Shown here in pieces: positions 51,753 to 60,291 of a stretch of 64,000 nucleotides of DNA (position 1 is the stretch's first letter; the number at the start of each line of letters is the position of its first letter). The notes beneath the pieces are model-generated. The model saw only the letters and a program-made list of their open reading frames with translations. It had not been told where the DNA came from and made no database searches. The DNA comes from an uncultured Atopobium sp. GTDB lineage: Bacteria; Actinomycetota; Coriobacteriia; Coriobacteriales; Atopobiaceae. Made by a program: the position numbers and the translations under genes. Location: positions 186,001-250,000 of the forward strand of contig CALIAZ010000002.1 in assembly GCA_938045565.1 (NCBI GenBank). Direction: 5' to 3'.

Positions 51753-52982
51753 TTACGCCTCCTTCGAATCAGTTGAGGCTTCTACCTGCGTATCCGCCTG
51801 CTCGTTTGCCTGAGCGTCTGCCTGTGCGTCCACCTGTGCGTTTACCTGCACGCCCGTCTGCTCGTCCGAGTCATCCTTGTTCCAAGGGAAATCCCTATTC
51901 ATGACTCGCTCAATGATGCGAGACAGCGAGAAGTCATACGAGCCAAACAGACCCTCTGGCCTAAAGATCATGACCAGAATCAGAACGATTGCATAAGCAA
52001 CCATACGGTAGTCGGCAAAAGCACGCAGAGCCTCTGGAAGCACGGTCAGGACAGTTGCGGACACAACGGAACCAAACATAGAGCCCATGCCGCCCAGAAC
52101 GACCATAACCAGAATCTCAACAGACTTCATGAAGCCAAACTTAGCAGGCGCCATAACGCCAATGCAGCCTGCGTAAAGACCGCCGGCAATGCCAGCAAGA
52201 AATGCGGAGAAAACAAAGGCCAGAGTCTTGTAATACGTGGTGTTAACGCCTGAAGCCTCTGCTGCAATCTCGTTATCGCGGATGGCGAGAATAGCGCGTC
52301 CATGTCTAGACTTCATAAGAGTATGAATAGCAAAAATAGCAAGAGAGACAACAATTGCCGTGTTCAGATAACCCGTATATGCAGGAATACCTGTGAGACC
52401 TGATGCACCACCAGTAAGCTTGAATCCAAGAGCGGAGTCAATGTTAACCAGGACAACGCGGATAATCTCTGCAAAGCCTAGGGTAATAATGGCCAGGTAA
52501 TCGCCACGAAGACGCAGTGCTGGAATACCAATAACCACACCCATAAGAGCAGCGCAAATGCCGCCGAACAAAAGGCCCACCACAAAGAGAATAACTGCTG
52601 GTGTAGAGCCGGAAGCCATGGATTGAGCATCCAGACCAAAGAGCGGCATCATGCGAATAATAAAGATTGCGCAGGCATAACCACCAATGGACATGAAACC
52701 AGCGTGACCCAGAGGAAGCTGTCCCAGATATCCGGTAACAATGTTCAGAGAAACGGTCATCAGAACATATACGCCGATTTGCTCAAAAACAACGGTCTGA
52801 TAGCGAGAAATAAGGCCCTCTCCTACCAGGAAGTTTCCGCCAAAGACAAAGAGTGCAACAAGAATTGCATTTATGGCATAGCGAGCAGGCATAGTAAGCT
52901 CACGGCGCTGGCCATCTTTTCCACCAAAACCAGTGACAATTACTGGGTTATGGTTGTTATCGCGTGGATACATTTTAGTCAT
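51753..52982 (-). CDS. livM: Branched-chain amino acid ABC transporter permease LivM, with repeat tail
   Basis: This is an inner-membrane permease, 409 residues, with about eight hydrophobic segments and the LivM landmarks LGHAGFMSIGGYA, LRLRGDYLAIITLGFAEI and AFVFSAFLAGIAGGLYAG. I chose the ATG at 52982 (MTKMYPRDN), preceded by AAGGAGG. After the last membrane segment it has a 35-residue hydrophilic tail of Gln/Ala/Asp/Val repeats (NAQVDAQADAQANEQADTQ), encoded by an imperfect 12-base DNA repeat (51781-51860). The tail should lie in the cytoplasm; it is not part of the family core. Confidence 0.94.
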   Translation of the reverse strand: MTKMYPRDNNHNPVIVTGFGGKDGQRRELTMPARYAINAILVALFVFGGNFLVGEGLISRYQTVVFEQIGVYVLMTVSLNIVTGYLGQLPLGHAGFMSIGGYACAIFIIRMMPLFGLDAQSMASGSTPAVILFVVGLLFGGICAALMGVVIGIPALRLRGDYLAIITLGFAEIIRVVLVNIDSALGFKLTGGASGLTGIPAYTGYLNTAIVVSLAIFAIHTLMKSRHGRAILAIRDNEIAAEASGVNTTYYKTLAFVFSAFLAGIAGGLYAGCIGVMAPAKFGFMKSVEILVMVVLGGMGSMFGSVVSATVLTVLPEALRAFADYRMVAYAIVLILVMIFRPEGLFGSYDFSLSRIIERVMNRDFPWNKDDSDEQTGVQVNAQVDAQADAQANEQADTQVEASTDSKEA

Positions 52983-52992
52983 GTGAGCCTCC

Positions 52993-53865
52993 TTACACTT
53001 TCTCGGTAACTGGTCGACCAAGCAGGCCAGTTGGTTTGACAACAAGAACAAGAATCAAGAGTAAGAAGACTACCGCGTCCTGCCAGACGGACAGGCCAAA
53101 GGCAGCAACAAAGACCTCAGAGAAGCCAACAATAAGGCCACCAATAACAGCGCCTGGAATGGAGCCAATGCCGCCAAGAACTGCTGCGACAAACGCCTTA
53201 GTGCCCAGCATAACGCCCATGGTTGGAGAAACCTGCTGATATGCCATGGAGTACAGAATAGCAGCAATACCTGCAAGCGCAGAACCAACTGCAAAGGTAA
53301 AGCTAATGGTGCTGTTGACGTTAACTCCCATCAGACGAGCTGCGCCCATGTCCTCGGAAACGGCACGCATTGCCTTACCAAGACGAGTCTTCTGAACCAA
53401 AAGAGTCAGAACAACGGTTGCCACAATGGTGACGGCAACGGTCAGAAGAGCGGTACCAGAAAGCGTTGATCCAAATACCTGAACAGTTCCCAGGTCAATG
53501 ATGCTTGGAACAACCTTAGCATCAGCACCAAGAAGCAGCTGAACGCCATTCTCAAGCAGATAAGAAACGCCAATTGCCGTAATCAGAATAGAAAGTCTTG
53601 GAGCCTCTCTGAGTGGTGCGTAAGCAACCTTATCAATAAGAACGCCCAGCACAACACAGCCAAAGACGGCGAGAAGAACAGCAATTGCAGGATTGAGTCC
53701 AAGCTGAACCAGAGCAATCCATGCAACGTAGGAACCAAACATGATGATGTCACCATGCGCAAAGTTAAGAAGCAAGATGATGCCGTACACCATTGTGTAA
53801 CCAAGCGCCACCAGTGCGTAAATACTGCCCAATTGAAGTCCATTGAGCACCTGAGTTAAAAACAT
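52993..53865 (-). CDS. livH: Branched-chain amino acid ABC transporter permease LivH
   Basis: This is the partner permease of LivM, 290 residues, with about eight hydrophobic segments. It carries LGYTMVYGIILLLNFAHGDI, a family landmark, and the coupling loop region AVSEDMGAARLMGVNVNSTI. It lies 15 bases after livJ and 10 bases before livM. The ribosome-binding site is weak (GAGAG), so its translation probably relies on coupling from livJ. Confidence 0.95.
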   Translation of the reverse strand: MFLTQVLNGLQLGSIYALVALGYTMVYGIILLLNFAHGDIIMFGSYVAWIALVQLGLNPAIAVLLAVFGCVVLGVLIDKVAYAPLREAPRLSILITAIGVSYLLENGVQLLLGADAKVVPSIIDLGTVQVFGSTLSGTALLTVAVTIVATVVLTLLVQKTRLGKAMRAVSEDMGAARLMGVNVNSTISFTFAVGSALAGIAAILYSMAYQQVSPTMGVMLGTKAFVAAVLGGIGSIPGAVIGGLIVGFSEVFVAAFGLSVWQDAVVFLLLILVLVVKPTGLLGRPVTEKV

Positions 53866-53880
53866 CTGAGGCTCTCTTTT

Positions 53881-55062
53881 CTATGAAGGATTAATCGTGT
53901 CATAGATGGACTCTTTGCCATCTTTAAAGGTAATAATCAAGGTGGACTTCACTGGGTCACCTGTTCCCTGATATGAAAGGGTACCAGTAACACCTTCGAC
54001 CACACCAGATGCAATAGCATCGATAATTGCCTGCCTATACTCATTAGAGTTGTAGGTGTAGCTGCGTTTCTCGGCAACCTCAAGAGCAGAACAAAGAATC
54101 ATTGCTGCGTCATAGCCCAAAGAGCAGAAGTTAGTTGGAGCCTCGCCGTATTCCTCGGTGTAAGCCTTAACAAAATGCTGAACTTTTTCATCTGGGTTTG
54201 AAGCAACAAATGCAGAGCAATAGAAACAGCCTTCAAGGTCAGCTGCAGAAGCATAGTCCTGCTCGCCACCAATGATGCCTGCCCAACCATCTGCGCCCAT
54301 AAAAGGCTTTTTGCAGCCAAGCTGACGAGCCTGCGTCACAATCTTACCGTTATCCTGGTAATAATTTGGAGCCAAGATAGCATCAGGATCAAGCCCAATA
54401 ATGCTGGTAAGCTGGGCATTAAAGTCAACAGCTCCTGTTGGGTAACCTTGCTGAGATACAACCTCAACACCCAACTCACGAGCCCTCTGAACAAATGCGT
54501 TATTAACGCCAATCTCGTAATCACCACCGGAGTTAAAGATGGTTCCTACGCGCTGATAACCCTGCTTTTTAGCAAACTCTGCAAGAACAACGCCCTGGAA
54601 AGGGTCAGTAACGGTAGCGCGGAACATGTTGTGGCCGTGCGTTACAACATCTTCGGCGGTAGCGGATGCGGTTACACAGGGGATGTTGTCCAGTACCGAT
54701 TTCTGTGCCAGTGCAATGGTAGGCGTTGAGGTAACGTCTCCAAGAATTGCACAGACATTCTCGTCAAGAAGCTTGTTATAGACAAGAATGGCCTCAGTTG
54801 AATCGCCCTTCTCGTCCTCAACAATAGAAACAATCTGACGTCCGTTAACGCCACCCTTCTTGTTGACCTCCTTAAGGTACAAAAGAACGCCACTTCGCAC
54901 AGCAAGGCCATACTGAGCAACGTCGCCGGTGAATGGACCCATCACGCCAACGTAAATGGAGTTAGGGTCTTGGTTCTTTGGCGAGCAGCCCGCTAGAGCA
55001 AACGACCCTGCAATGGTCCCGGCCACCTCCAAAAAGCGTCGTCGCGTTAGCTTATGTGCCAT
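53881..55062 (-). CDS. livJ: Branched-chain amino acid binding lipoprotein (LivJ-type)
   Basis: This extracytoplasmic receptor of the liv importer has 393 residues. The N-terminus MAHKLTRRRFLEVAG is a twin-arginine signal, followed by a lipobox (ALAGC) that gives a lipid-anchored cysteine near residue 27. The periplasmic-binding-protein fold begins IYVGVMGPFTGDVAQYG and includes SVLDNIPCVTASATAEDV and the TNFCSLGYDAA region. I chose the ATG at 55062, with AAGGAG six bases upstream; ATG 55068 and the frame to 55143 have no better site. It is the first gene of the liv operon. Substrate specificity within the family is broad. Confidence 0.92.
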   Translation of the reverse strand: MAHKLTRRRFLEVAGTIAGSFALAGCSPKNQDPNSIYVGVMGPFTGDVAQYGLAVRSGVLLYLKEVNKKGGVNGRQIVSIVEDEKGDSTEAILVYNKLLDENVCAILGDVTSTPTIALAQKSVLDNIPCVTASATAEDVVTHGHNMFRATVTDPFQGVVLAEFAKKQGYQRVGTIFNSGGDYEIGVNNAFVQRARELGVEVVSQQGYPTGAVDFNAQLTSIIGLDPDAILAPNYYQDNGKIVTQARQLGCKKPFMGADGWAGIIGGEQDYASAADLEGCFYCSAFVASNPDEKVQHFVKAYTEEYGEAPTNFCSLGYDAAMILCSALEVAEKRSYTYNSNEYRQAIIDAIASGVVEGVTGTLSYQGTGDPVKSTLIITFKDGKESIYDTINPS

Positions 55063-55253
55063 ATTCATCTCCTTTTCTCCATAGCGTTGAATATGTGACA
55101 TAACACAATATGGCTGCAGCTCTAAAAAAAGAACCACAGCCAAAAAATGTTATCTAACTTGAAATAATTTTAGAGAACTCGGATGTTTCTACTGACCTCA
55201 GCCTTGTGTGGCGATTGCCGCCGTAGACTTTAGGCCGCTCAGCACGCGGCTGC

Positions 55254-56636
55254 TTATGCCTCACGTACCAGTGGAAGCTCACCAGCAAAGTGGCGAGGCT
55301 TGTAAGATGACTTGTCAGCAGCAGTCTTCTCGCTCAAATCAAGTGAAGAAATCTTCTTCATCTTGCTGGTGCCACCCTCAATGAGGCGAAGAAGCTCGCG
55401 TGTTGGCCTCTCGTCAGCTGCCTGGAGCTCAGCTGCCATCTCGCGCTCAACCTCGTCAAAGATATCCTGAACGTGCGAGGAGGTATCGTTTGTGGCCTTG
55501 ACCAGCGGCATTGCGGTTGATTGCGCAACCACACCAGCGTAGTTTGGCTCGCGAGAAGGACGTACCTGAGCTGCAGCAACCTTGCGAGACACAGCAGGTT
55601 TTGCACCCGACAGCTCCACCGAGTTTGCAGCCTCTACCTCAGCAGCGGCCTGACCAATGAGCGGCAGCTGTACTGGATGGTACTTGCGCATCTGCTGCTG
55701 ATCATGGCAAGCCAAATGCTTATCCATTGCAGCTAGCGCAAGCGTCCAGTCATCAACGTGCTCAAGCTCGTCAATCGTGCGCTTCTCGGGGAAGACTCCC
55801 TGGTCAACGTAAGAAATGCGACTGGAAATATCAGCGGCGTGGTTGGTGAAGTCTTCAGGAATAGCCTCGGCGCCAATCTCGGCAATACCAAAATCACGCG
55901 TAATAGACTCTTCGCCCACAGCCTTAGTCCACCAAGCGGTACCAACGTCACCAACGGTTCCGTCAGCGCGCTCGATAATAGGCAGACCGTCCATAGGATC
56001 TTGTCCCAAGCGCTCAAGAAGTACGGCAGCAGCACCCTTTGCTCGCGCAACGGTGCGCTCACGCCAGCTCAAAAGCTTGGTGTAGTTCTCTGCAATCTGA
56101 GCGTAGTCGTTTGTGAAGTGTGCAGGAGCCTTCTTTGCGCGAACGGGAAGAACACCCTCTGCGGCTGCGCTTACAACCTGTGCCTTCTTTGCAGGTAGCT
56201 CAGCAGACTGAACACGAATAGAGCCGGTCATATCCCACTGAGAAGCCTTCATGTGCTTTGGCTTGTATGCGGCAATCGAACGCCTTGGAGAGTCCAGCGG
56301 AATCACAATGCTCTCTTCTGGCGAGAAGTTCGATGCAGCTGAAACTCGCTTTGGAGACGCAGTCTCATCCTCAACCTGAAATGTAGTGCTTGGCTGAATC
56401 CTTGCTTCTGCCCCATCGGTTTTCTCGCCACGATTTGCTACGCGAAAAACCACTACCACAGCACCAGAAATGACAGCAACCGCAGCAAGTCCCACTCCGA
56501 TGCCGGTAAAGATTACACCAAGAGGGGTTTGGCGAATTTCATTTGCTATAAGGGCATACGCAGATGCTGGCTCTGCTACCAGAACCAGTCCACTGAGCAG
56601 GCCGGCGACTACTGCCGAATTCCTACCTTCTGTCAT
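55254..56636 (-). CDS. Hypothetical protein with signal-like and membrane segments and a long charged C-terminal region
   Basis: I do not recognise this 460-residue protein. Residues 7-26 form a signal-like segment ending ASAYA, residues 39-64 are a clear membrane segment (VIFTGIGVGLAAVAVISGAV), and the following 390 residues are hydrophilic, with many Ala, Lys and Glu. They contain FTNDYAQIAENYTKLLSWRERTVARAKGAAAVLLERLGQDP-type helices, but no motif I know. I chose the ATG at 56636, preceded by GGGGGAG; the frame to 56678 lacks such support. It sits alone between liv and rho. Membrane-anchored regulatory or cell-division proteins can look like this. Confidence 0.75.
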   Translation of the reverse strand: MTEGRNSAVVAGLLSGLVLVAEPASAYALIANEIRQTPLGVIFTGIGVGLAAVAVISGAVVVVFRVANRGEKTDGAEARIQPSTTFQVEDETASPKRVSAASNFSPEESIVIPLDSPRRSIAAYKPKHMKASQWDMTGSIRVQSAELPAKKAQVVSAAAEGVLPVRAKKAPAHFTNDYAQIAENYTKLLSWRERTVARAKGAAAVLLERLGQDPMDGLPIIERADGTVGDVGTAWWTKAVGEESITRDFGIAEIGAEAIPEDFTNHAADISSRISYVDQGVFPEKRTIDELEHVDDWTLALAAMDKHLACHDQQQMRKYHPVQLPLIGQAAAEVEAANSVELSGAKPAVSRKVAAAQVRPSREPNYAGVVAQSTAMPLVKATNDTSSHVQDIFDEVEREMAAELQAADERPTRELLRLIEGGTSKMKKISSLDLSEKTAADKSSYKPRHFAGELPLVREA

Positions 56637-56877
56637 ACAAACTCCCCCTACAAACGCTAAGAAGATGTATGAAGACACACGCTAAATTTGCATATGCTAC
56701 TAAACCCAATACGGGCGACGTGAGCAACGGGTGGGCTTCATTTCATCTTTGTGTAATCCGCTGCAACACATAATTGTGCTGTTAGAAATGACTATAGCGT
56801 AATTCATTATTTTTTACAGCGTCTTTAAAACTTTTTCATAATTCTTTAGCAGTTATTCACCAAAAATGACGAGAAAA

Positions 56878-56915
56878 AAGAAGTGCCTTCCAACAATAAT
56901 CGGAAAGCACTTCTT
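56878..56915 (-). terminator. rho terminator
   Basis: Arms AAGAAGTGC and GCACTTCTT are extended inside by TTCC/GGAA past one mismatch, with a 10-base loop. A TTTTTTCTCG tract follows on the minus strand. Confidence 0.85.
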
Positions 56916-56934
56916 GAGCCATATCTTACATTGG

Positions 56935-59040
56935 CTAGTTCTGTAGATAGTCAGACTGTGCAGCCTTCTTTGCAGATCTAATCAGGAAATCCTGGTTATT
57001 ATCGGTCTGCTTAAGGCCACTGATAAGCGCAGTAGTTGCACGCTCAGTATTATTGAAGCCTGCAAGGATGCGGCGAACGCCCCAAACCATAGGCTGAAGC
57101 TCCGGCTTCATGAGCAGATCCTCATTACGAGTACCAGAAGAAACAGGATCAATAGCTGGGAAGATACGACGATCCGCAAGATCGCGATCAAGCTTAAGCT
57201 CCATGTTGCCGGTGCCCTTGAACTCCTCGAAGATGACCTCGTCCATCTTGGAGCCCGTGTCTACCAGGGCAGACGCAATAATAGTGAGCGAGCCACCATT
57301 CTCGATGTTTCGAGCTGCACCCAAGAACTTCTTTGGTGGATATAGAGCTGCGGAATCAACACCACCAGAAAGAATGCGGCCAGATGCAGGAATGGCTAGG
57401 TTGTATGCACGAGCAAGACGTGTAATGGAATCCAGGATAACCACAACGTCCTGGCCCATCTCAACTAGACGCTTTGCTCGCTCAATGACAAGCTCCGAGA
57501 CAACGGTGTGATTCTCTGCTGGCATATCAAAAGTTGAAGCAACAACAGTGCCCTTGATGGAGCGCTCCATGTCCGTAACTTCCTCAGGACGCTCGTCTAC
57601 CAGGAGGCAGAAGAGGTGAACCTCAGGATTGTTGGTAGTAATAGACTGGCAAATACGCTTCAAAATGGTGGTCTTACCTGCCTTTGGAGGCGAGACAATC
57701 AAACCACGCTGGCCCTTACCAATAGGAGCTACCAAGTCAATTGCACGGCCAGTAATAGAGTCTTTACCGTGCTCCATAGTAAGAGGCTGATCTGGGAAAA
57801 TAGGAGTCAGATCTTTGAAGCGAGGACGGTCCTTAAGACCCTCAACTTCCCCACCGTTAACCTGGGTAACCTTAAGCAGTGGTGGATACTTGCTGTTTAC
57901 GCGAGCAGGTCCAACCATGCCTAAGACGCTATCGCCCGGACGTAGACCAAGATTTCTAATAATCTGCTGGTGGACAAAGGCGTCGTCATCGCCTTCCATG
58001 TAATTGCCCGTACGAATCCAGCCGTAGCCTTCGTTGCTTATCTGAAGAATACCCTCAACAGTCTTAAAGCCCTCAGCAGCTGCAGATGCAGCGTATACAA
58101 GCTCAATCAAATCAGACTTGTGAACGCCTGCGTACTCAATGCCCAGCTCAGTTGCTTTTGCGCGAAGCTCAGAAAGCTTCATCTCTTGCAGTGCCTCTTT
58201 GGAAAGCGATGGCTCGCTTGCCTGGCCCTGCTTACGATTCTTGTTACGCTGGTTGTTCTGTCTACGATCGCGAGAAGGACGCTCCTGGTTGTTAGCGTGA
58301 GCGTTTTCCTGTGTCTTCTCGCCCTCCTGAGCCGCTTCTTTTGGCTCAGCATTACGATGTCGACGACGTGCAGCGCCTGTACGTGCGCGTCCTGGACGCT
58401 CTGCTGGAGCTACCTCGGCATTTGCTTCTGCACCAGAGGTCTGCTCTTGAGCGGCACTATCCTGCTGCTCAACGGAGGCCTGCCGCTCAGCATAGTTTTT
58501 GTGGGCTGCGTAACCGTCCTGGTCAGCTGCGCCTTCTGCATCTGCTTTGGTGAAAGCTGGAACAGGAGTTACCTCTGCAGAAGGCTGAGTTGCATCCTGA
58601 ACAATCTTGGTAAGACGATCAGTATCTACAACGTCAGAAGAAACCTTGCCGCCTGCTTGGACCTGAGCCAAAACCTCTGCCTGAAGAGCCTCAAGAGTCT
58701 GCTCCTGTAAAGCGCGCTCCTCCATCTCTTCTTTACTTGGACGGCCACGGCGACGTTTAGGAGGCTCTGCGATACCAGCTGCATTTAAAGCCTCAGCCAT
58801 AACTGCCTCTACTGCACGACGTGCCTCAGTCTCCTTTTTAGTAGGACGACCACGACGGCGCTTAGCAGTAGCTGAATTAGAAGCCTTCTCTTCAGTTGTC
58901 TCAGAATTAGTATTTTCAGAAGTAGTATTTTCCGAATTAATAATTTCACTCTTGCGAGGTCTACCACGTCTACGTGGTGCTGGAGTATTTTCTACATCAT
59001 TTAAAGAATCATTTTGGACCGAAGATGTTTCGTCCGACAT
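56935..59040 (-). CDS. rho: Transcription termination factor Rho, with AT-hook-like N-terminal extension
   Basis: This hexameric RNA helicase ends transcription. The 701-residue protein has a 300-residue N-terminal extension, then a Rho_N domain (LQEMKLSELRAKATELGIE), a cold-shock RNA-binding domain (GYGWIRTGNYMEGDDDAFV), and the ATPase with Walker A SPPKAGKTTILKRI and VDERPEEVTDM. The extension has three AT-hook-like RGRP motifs (residues 25-28, 63-66, 98-101) separated by Ser/Thr/Glu linkers, and a later basic run (RPSRDRRQNNQRNKNRKQ). Extended Rho proteins are known in actinobacteria. I chose the ATG at 59040 with AGAGAGG upstream. It is followed by its terminator. Confidence 0.96.
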   Translation of the reverse strand: MSDETSSVQNDSLNDVENTPAPRRRGRPRKSEIINSENTTSENTNSETTEEKASNSATAKRRRGRPTKKETEARRAVEAVMAEALNAAGIAEPPKRRRGRPSKEEMEERALQEQTLEALQAEVLAQVQAGGKVSSDVVDTDRLTKIVQDATQPSAEVTPVPAFTKADAEGAADQDGYAAHKNYAERQASVEQQDSAAQEQTSGAEANAEVAPAERPGRARTGAARRRHRNAEPKEAAQEGEKTQENAHANNQERPSRDRRQNNQRNKNRKQGQASEPSLSKEALQEMKLSELRAKATELGIEYAGVHKSDLIELVYAASAAAEGFKTVEGILQISNEGYGWIRTGNYMEGDDDAFVHQQIIRNLGLRPGDSVLGMVGPARVNSKYPPLLKVTQVNGGEVEGLKDRPRFKDLTPIFPDQPLTMEHGKDSITGRAIDLVAPIGKGQRGLIVSPPKAGKTTILKRICQSITTNNPEVHLFCLLVDERPEEVTDMERSIKGTVVASTFDMPAENHTVVSELVIERAKRLVEMGQDVVVILDSITRLARAYNLAIPASGRILSGGVDSAALYPPKKFLGAARNIENGGSLTIIASALVDTGSKMDEVIFEEFKGTGNMELKLDRDLADRRIFPAIDPVSSGTRNEDLLMKPELQPMVWGVRRILAGFNNTERATTALISGLKQTDNNQDFLIRSAKKAAQSDYLQN

Positions 59041-59281
59041 GTACAAACCTCTCTGTTTGCTCATCAAAATAATCTGTAAAAATACGTGAGAAATATGATG
59101 AAGGGATAACAAACAAAATCAAATAGGTGCAAATACAAAAGGAATATACCACGAAAATGCCCGCCTTATGATGAAAAAATAATAAATTTCACCATAAAAC
59201 GGGCAAATGGGGATTTATAACCACTAACCCTTAAACCTCGAGAAACCCATTTTCTAGATTTCTTTAGTCTGCATAAATCAT

Positions 59282-59962
59282 TTAAACAGCTGTACGACTC
59301 TTTCTTTTAACAATGATGTCTTCAATTTGCTGAACGATTTCTTTGATATAGGTTTTGCCTTGAGAAGTGAGCTCAACCATGGTTACTCTTCTTGAGAGAG
59401 CATCATCATGTTTGCGCTGTACCAAGCCACTTTCTGCCAAAGCAGTAAGAGACATAGAAACCGTTGGCTGCAAAAGACCAAGTGCATCAACAATCTCTGT
59501 AATTGAAAGAGCGTCTTTAGGAGAATCAAGAATTGCAAGAAGCACCATGTCTGCAGCCCTGCAATACAAAGCTCCCATAGCGTCAACATACATGACAATA
59601 CGCTCAAATGAAGTACGGGAAAGTGCCTGACCAGGTGCAATACGAGCACACGTGAGCTTAGACAGCTCCTCTACTGCTTCTACACCCTTTTCTGTAATGA
59701 TGCACACTACGTTGCGTCGATCAATGGCGCCTTCATCTCTTTTGATGAAACCAAGCCTTGCCAGGTGCGAGGTACGATGAGTAATCGTAGGACGAAGAGC
59801 ACTCTGATACTCGGCAATTTCTGAAGTCTTAACAGGGGCGCCCTTCACATTGAGGCGACACAAAATAGCAAACTCTTCAAACGTGAGTCGTCTGTTTGCA
59901 GGTACCACTCTTCTAACTAAGTTGTAAGACCTGCGAATGGACATGTACTCGCGAAGTTCCAT
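59282..59962 (-). CDS. Tandem MarR-type winged-helix regulator
   Basis: The 226-residue protein contains two MarR-like winged-helix domains in a row: residues 30-95 (FEEFAILCRLNVKGAPVKTS..GFIKRDEGAIDRR) and 137-205 (ADMVLLAILDSPKDALSITE..SGLVQRKHDDALSRR). Each shows a recognition helix and a wing with the D-RR pattern. Standard MarR proteins have one domain and dimerise, so this looks like an internal duplication giving a single-chain regulator. I chose the ATG at 59962 (MELREYMSIRR), with GGAGGT upstream; the frame to 60055 is less likely. The ligand and targets are unknown. Confidence 0.85.
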   Translation of the reverse strand: MELREYMSIRRSYNLVRRVVPANRRLTFEEFAILCRLNVKGAPVKTSEIAEYQSALRPTITHRTSHLARLGFIKRDEGAIDRRNVVCIITEKGVEAVEELSKLTCARIAPGQALSRTSFERIVMYVDAMGALYCRAADMVLLAILDSPKDALSITEIVDALGLLQPTVSMSLTALAESGLVQRKHDDALSRRVTMVELTSQGKTYIKEIVQQIEDIIVKRKSRTAV

Positions 59963-60291
59963 AGAGACCTCCACTCTTATGCCCGAACCATTTACTATTT
60001 GCTCGCATGATGAGTATACCCCTAAAAAATACGTGTTAACGTGGGGACAAAACAATAGTTAGTCAAAAATATGTTAGAAAATGGCGTGTATATGACATCA
60101 ATATAGGCTTTTATATGCTGCAATATAAAATTTGAGTAATAAAAATTAATTTTATTATCTTTTTTATACATTAAAAAAGTTTTTACATAACGCAGAAATG
60201 TGTAAATTATCTGGAGGAATTCACAAAAGATACCGTACAGGTATTCAATCCTTGCACGGTATCATGACAAAACAACATAGTTAGCTATCGT
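59963..60291. other. AT-rich region upstream of the MarR gene
   Basis: This 329-base stretch contains no gene I can support. It has a TATACT -10-like sequence at 60013-60018 on the minus strand (no good -35) and long A/T runs. The argS terminator lies at its far end. Confidence 0.5.
60229..60263 (-). terminator. argS terminator
   Basis: Eleven-base arms GATACCGTACA and TGCACGGTATC (one mismatch) are followed on the minus strand by TTTTG, 29 bases after the argS stop. Confidence 0.7.

Noticed and set aside
55080..55110. CRP-like site (TGTG...CACA) upstream of livJ
   Set aside because: The spacing between half-sites is 6 bases rather than the usual spacing and there is no supporting promoter element.
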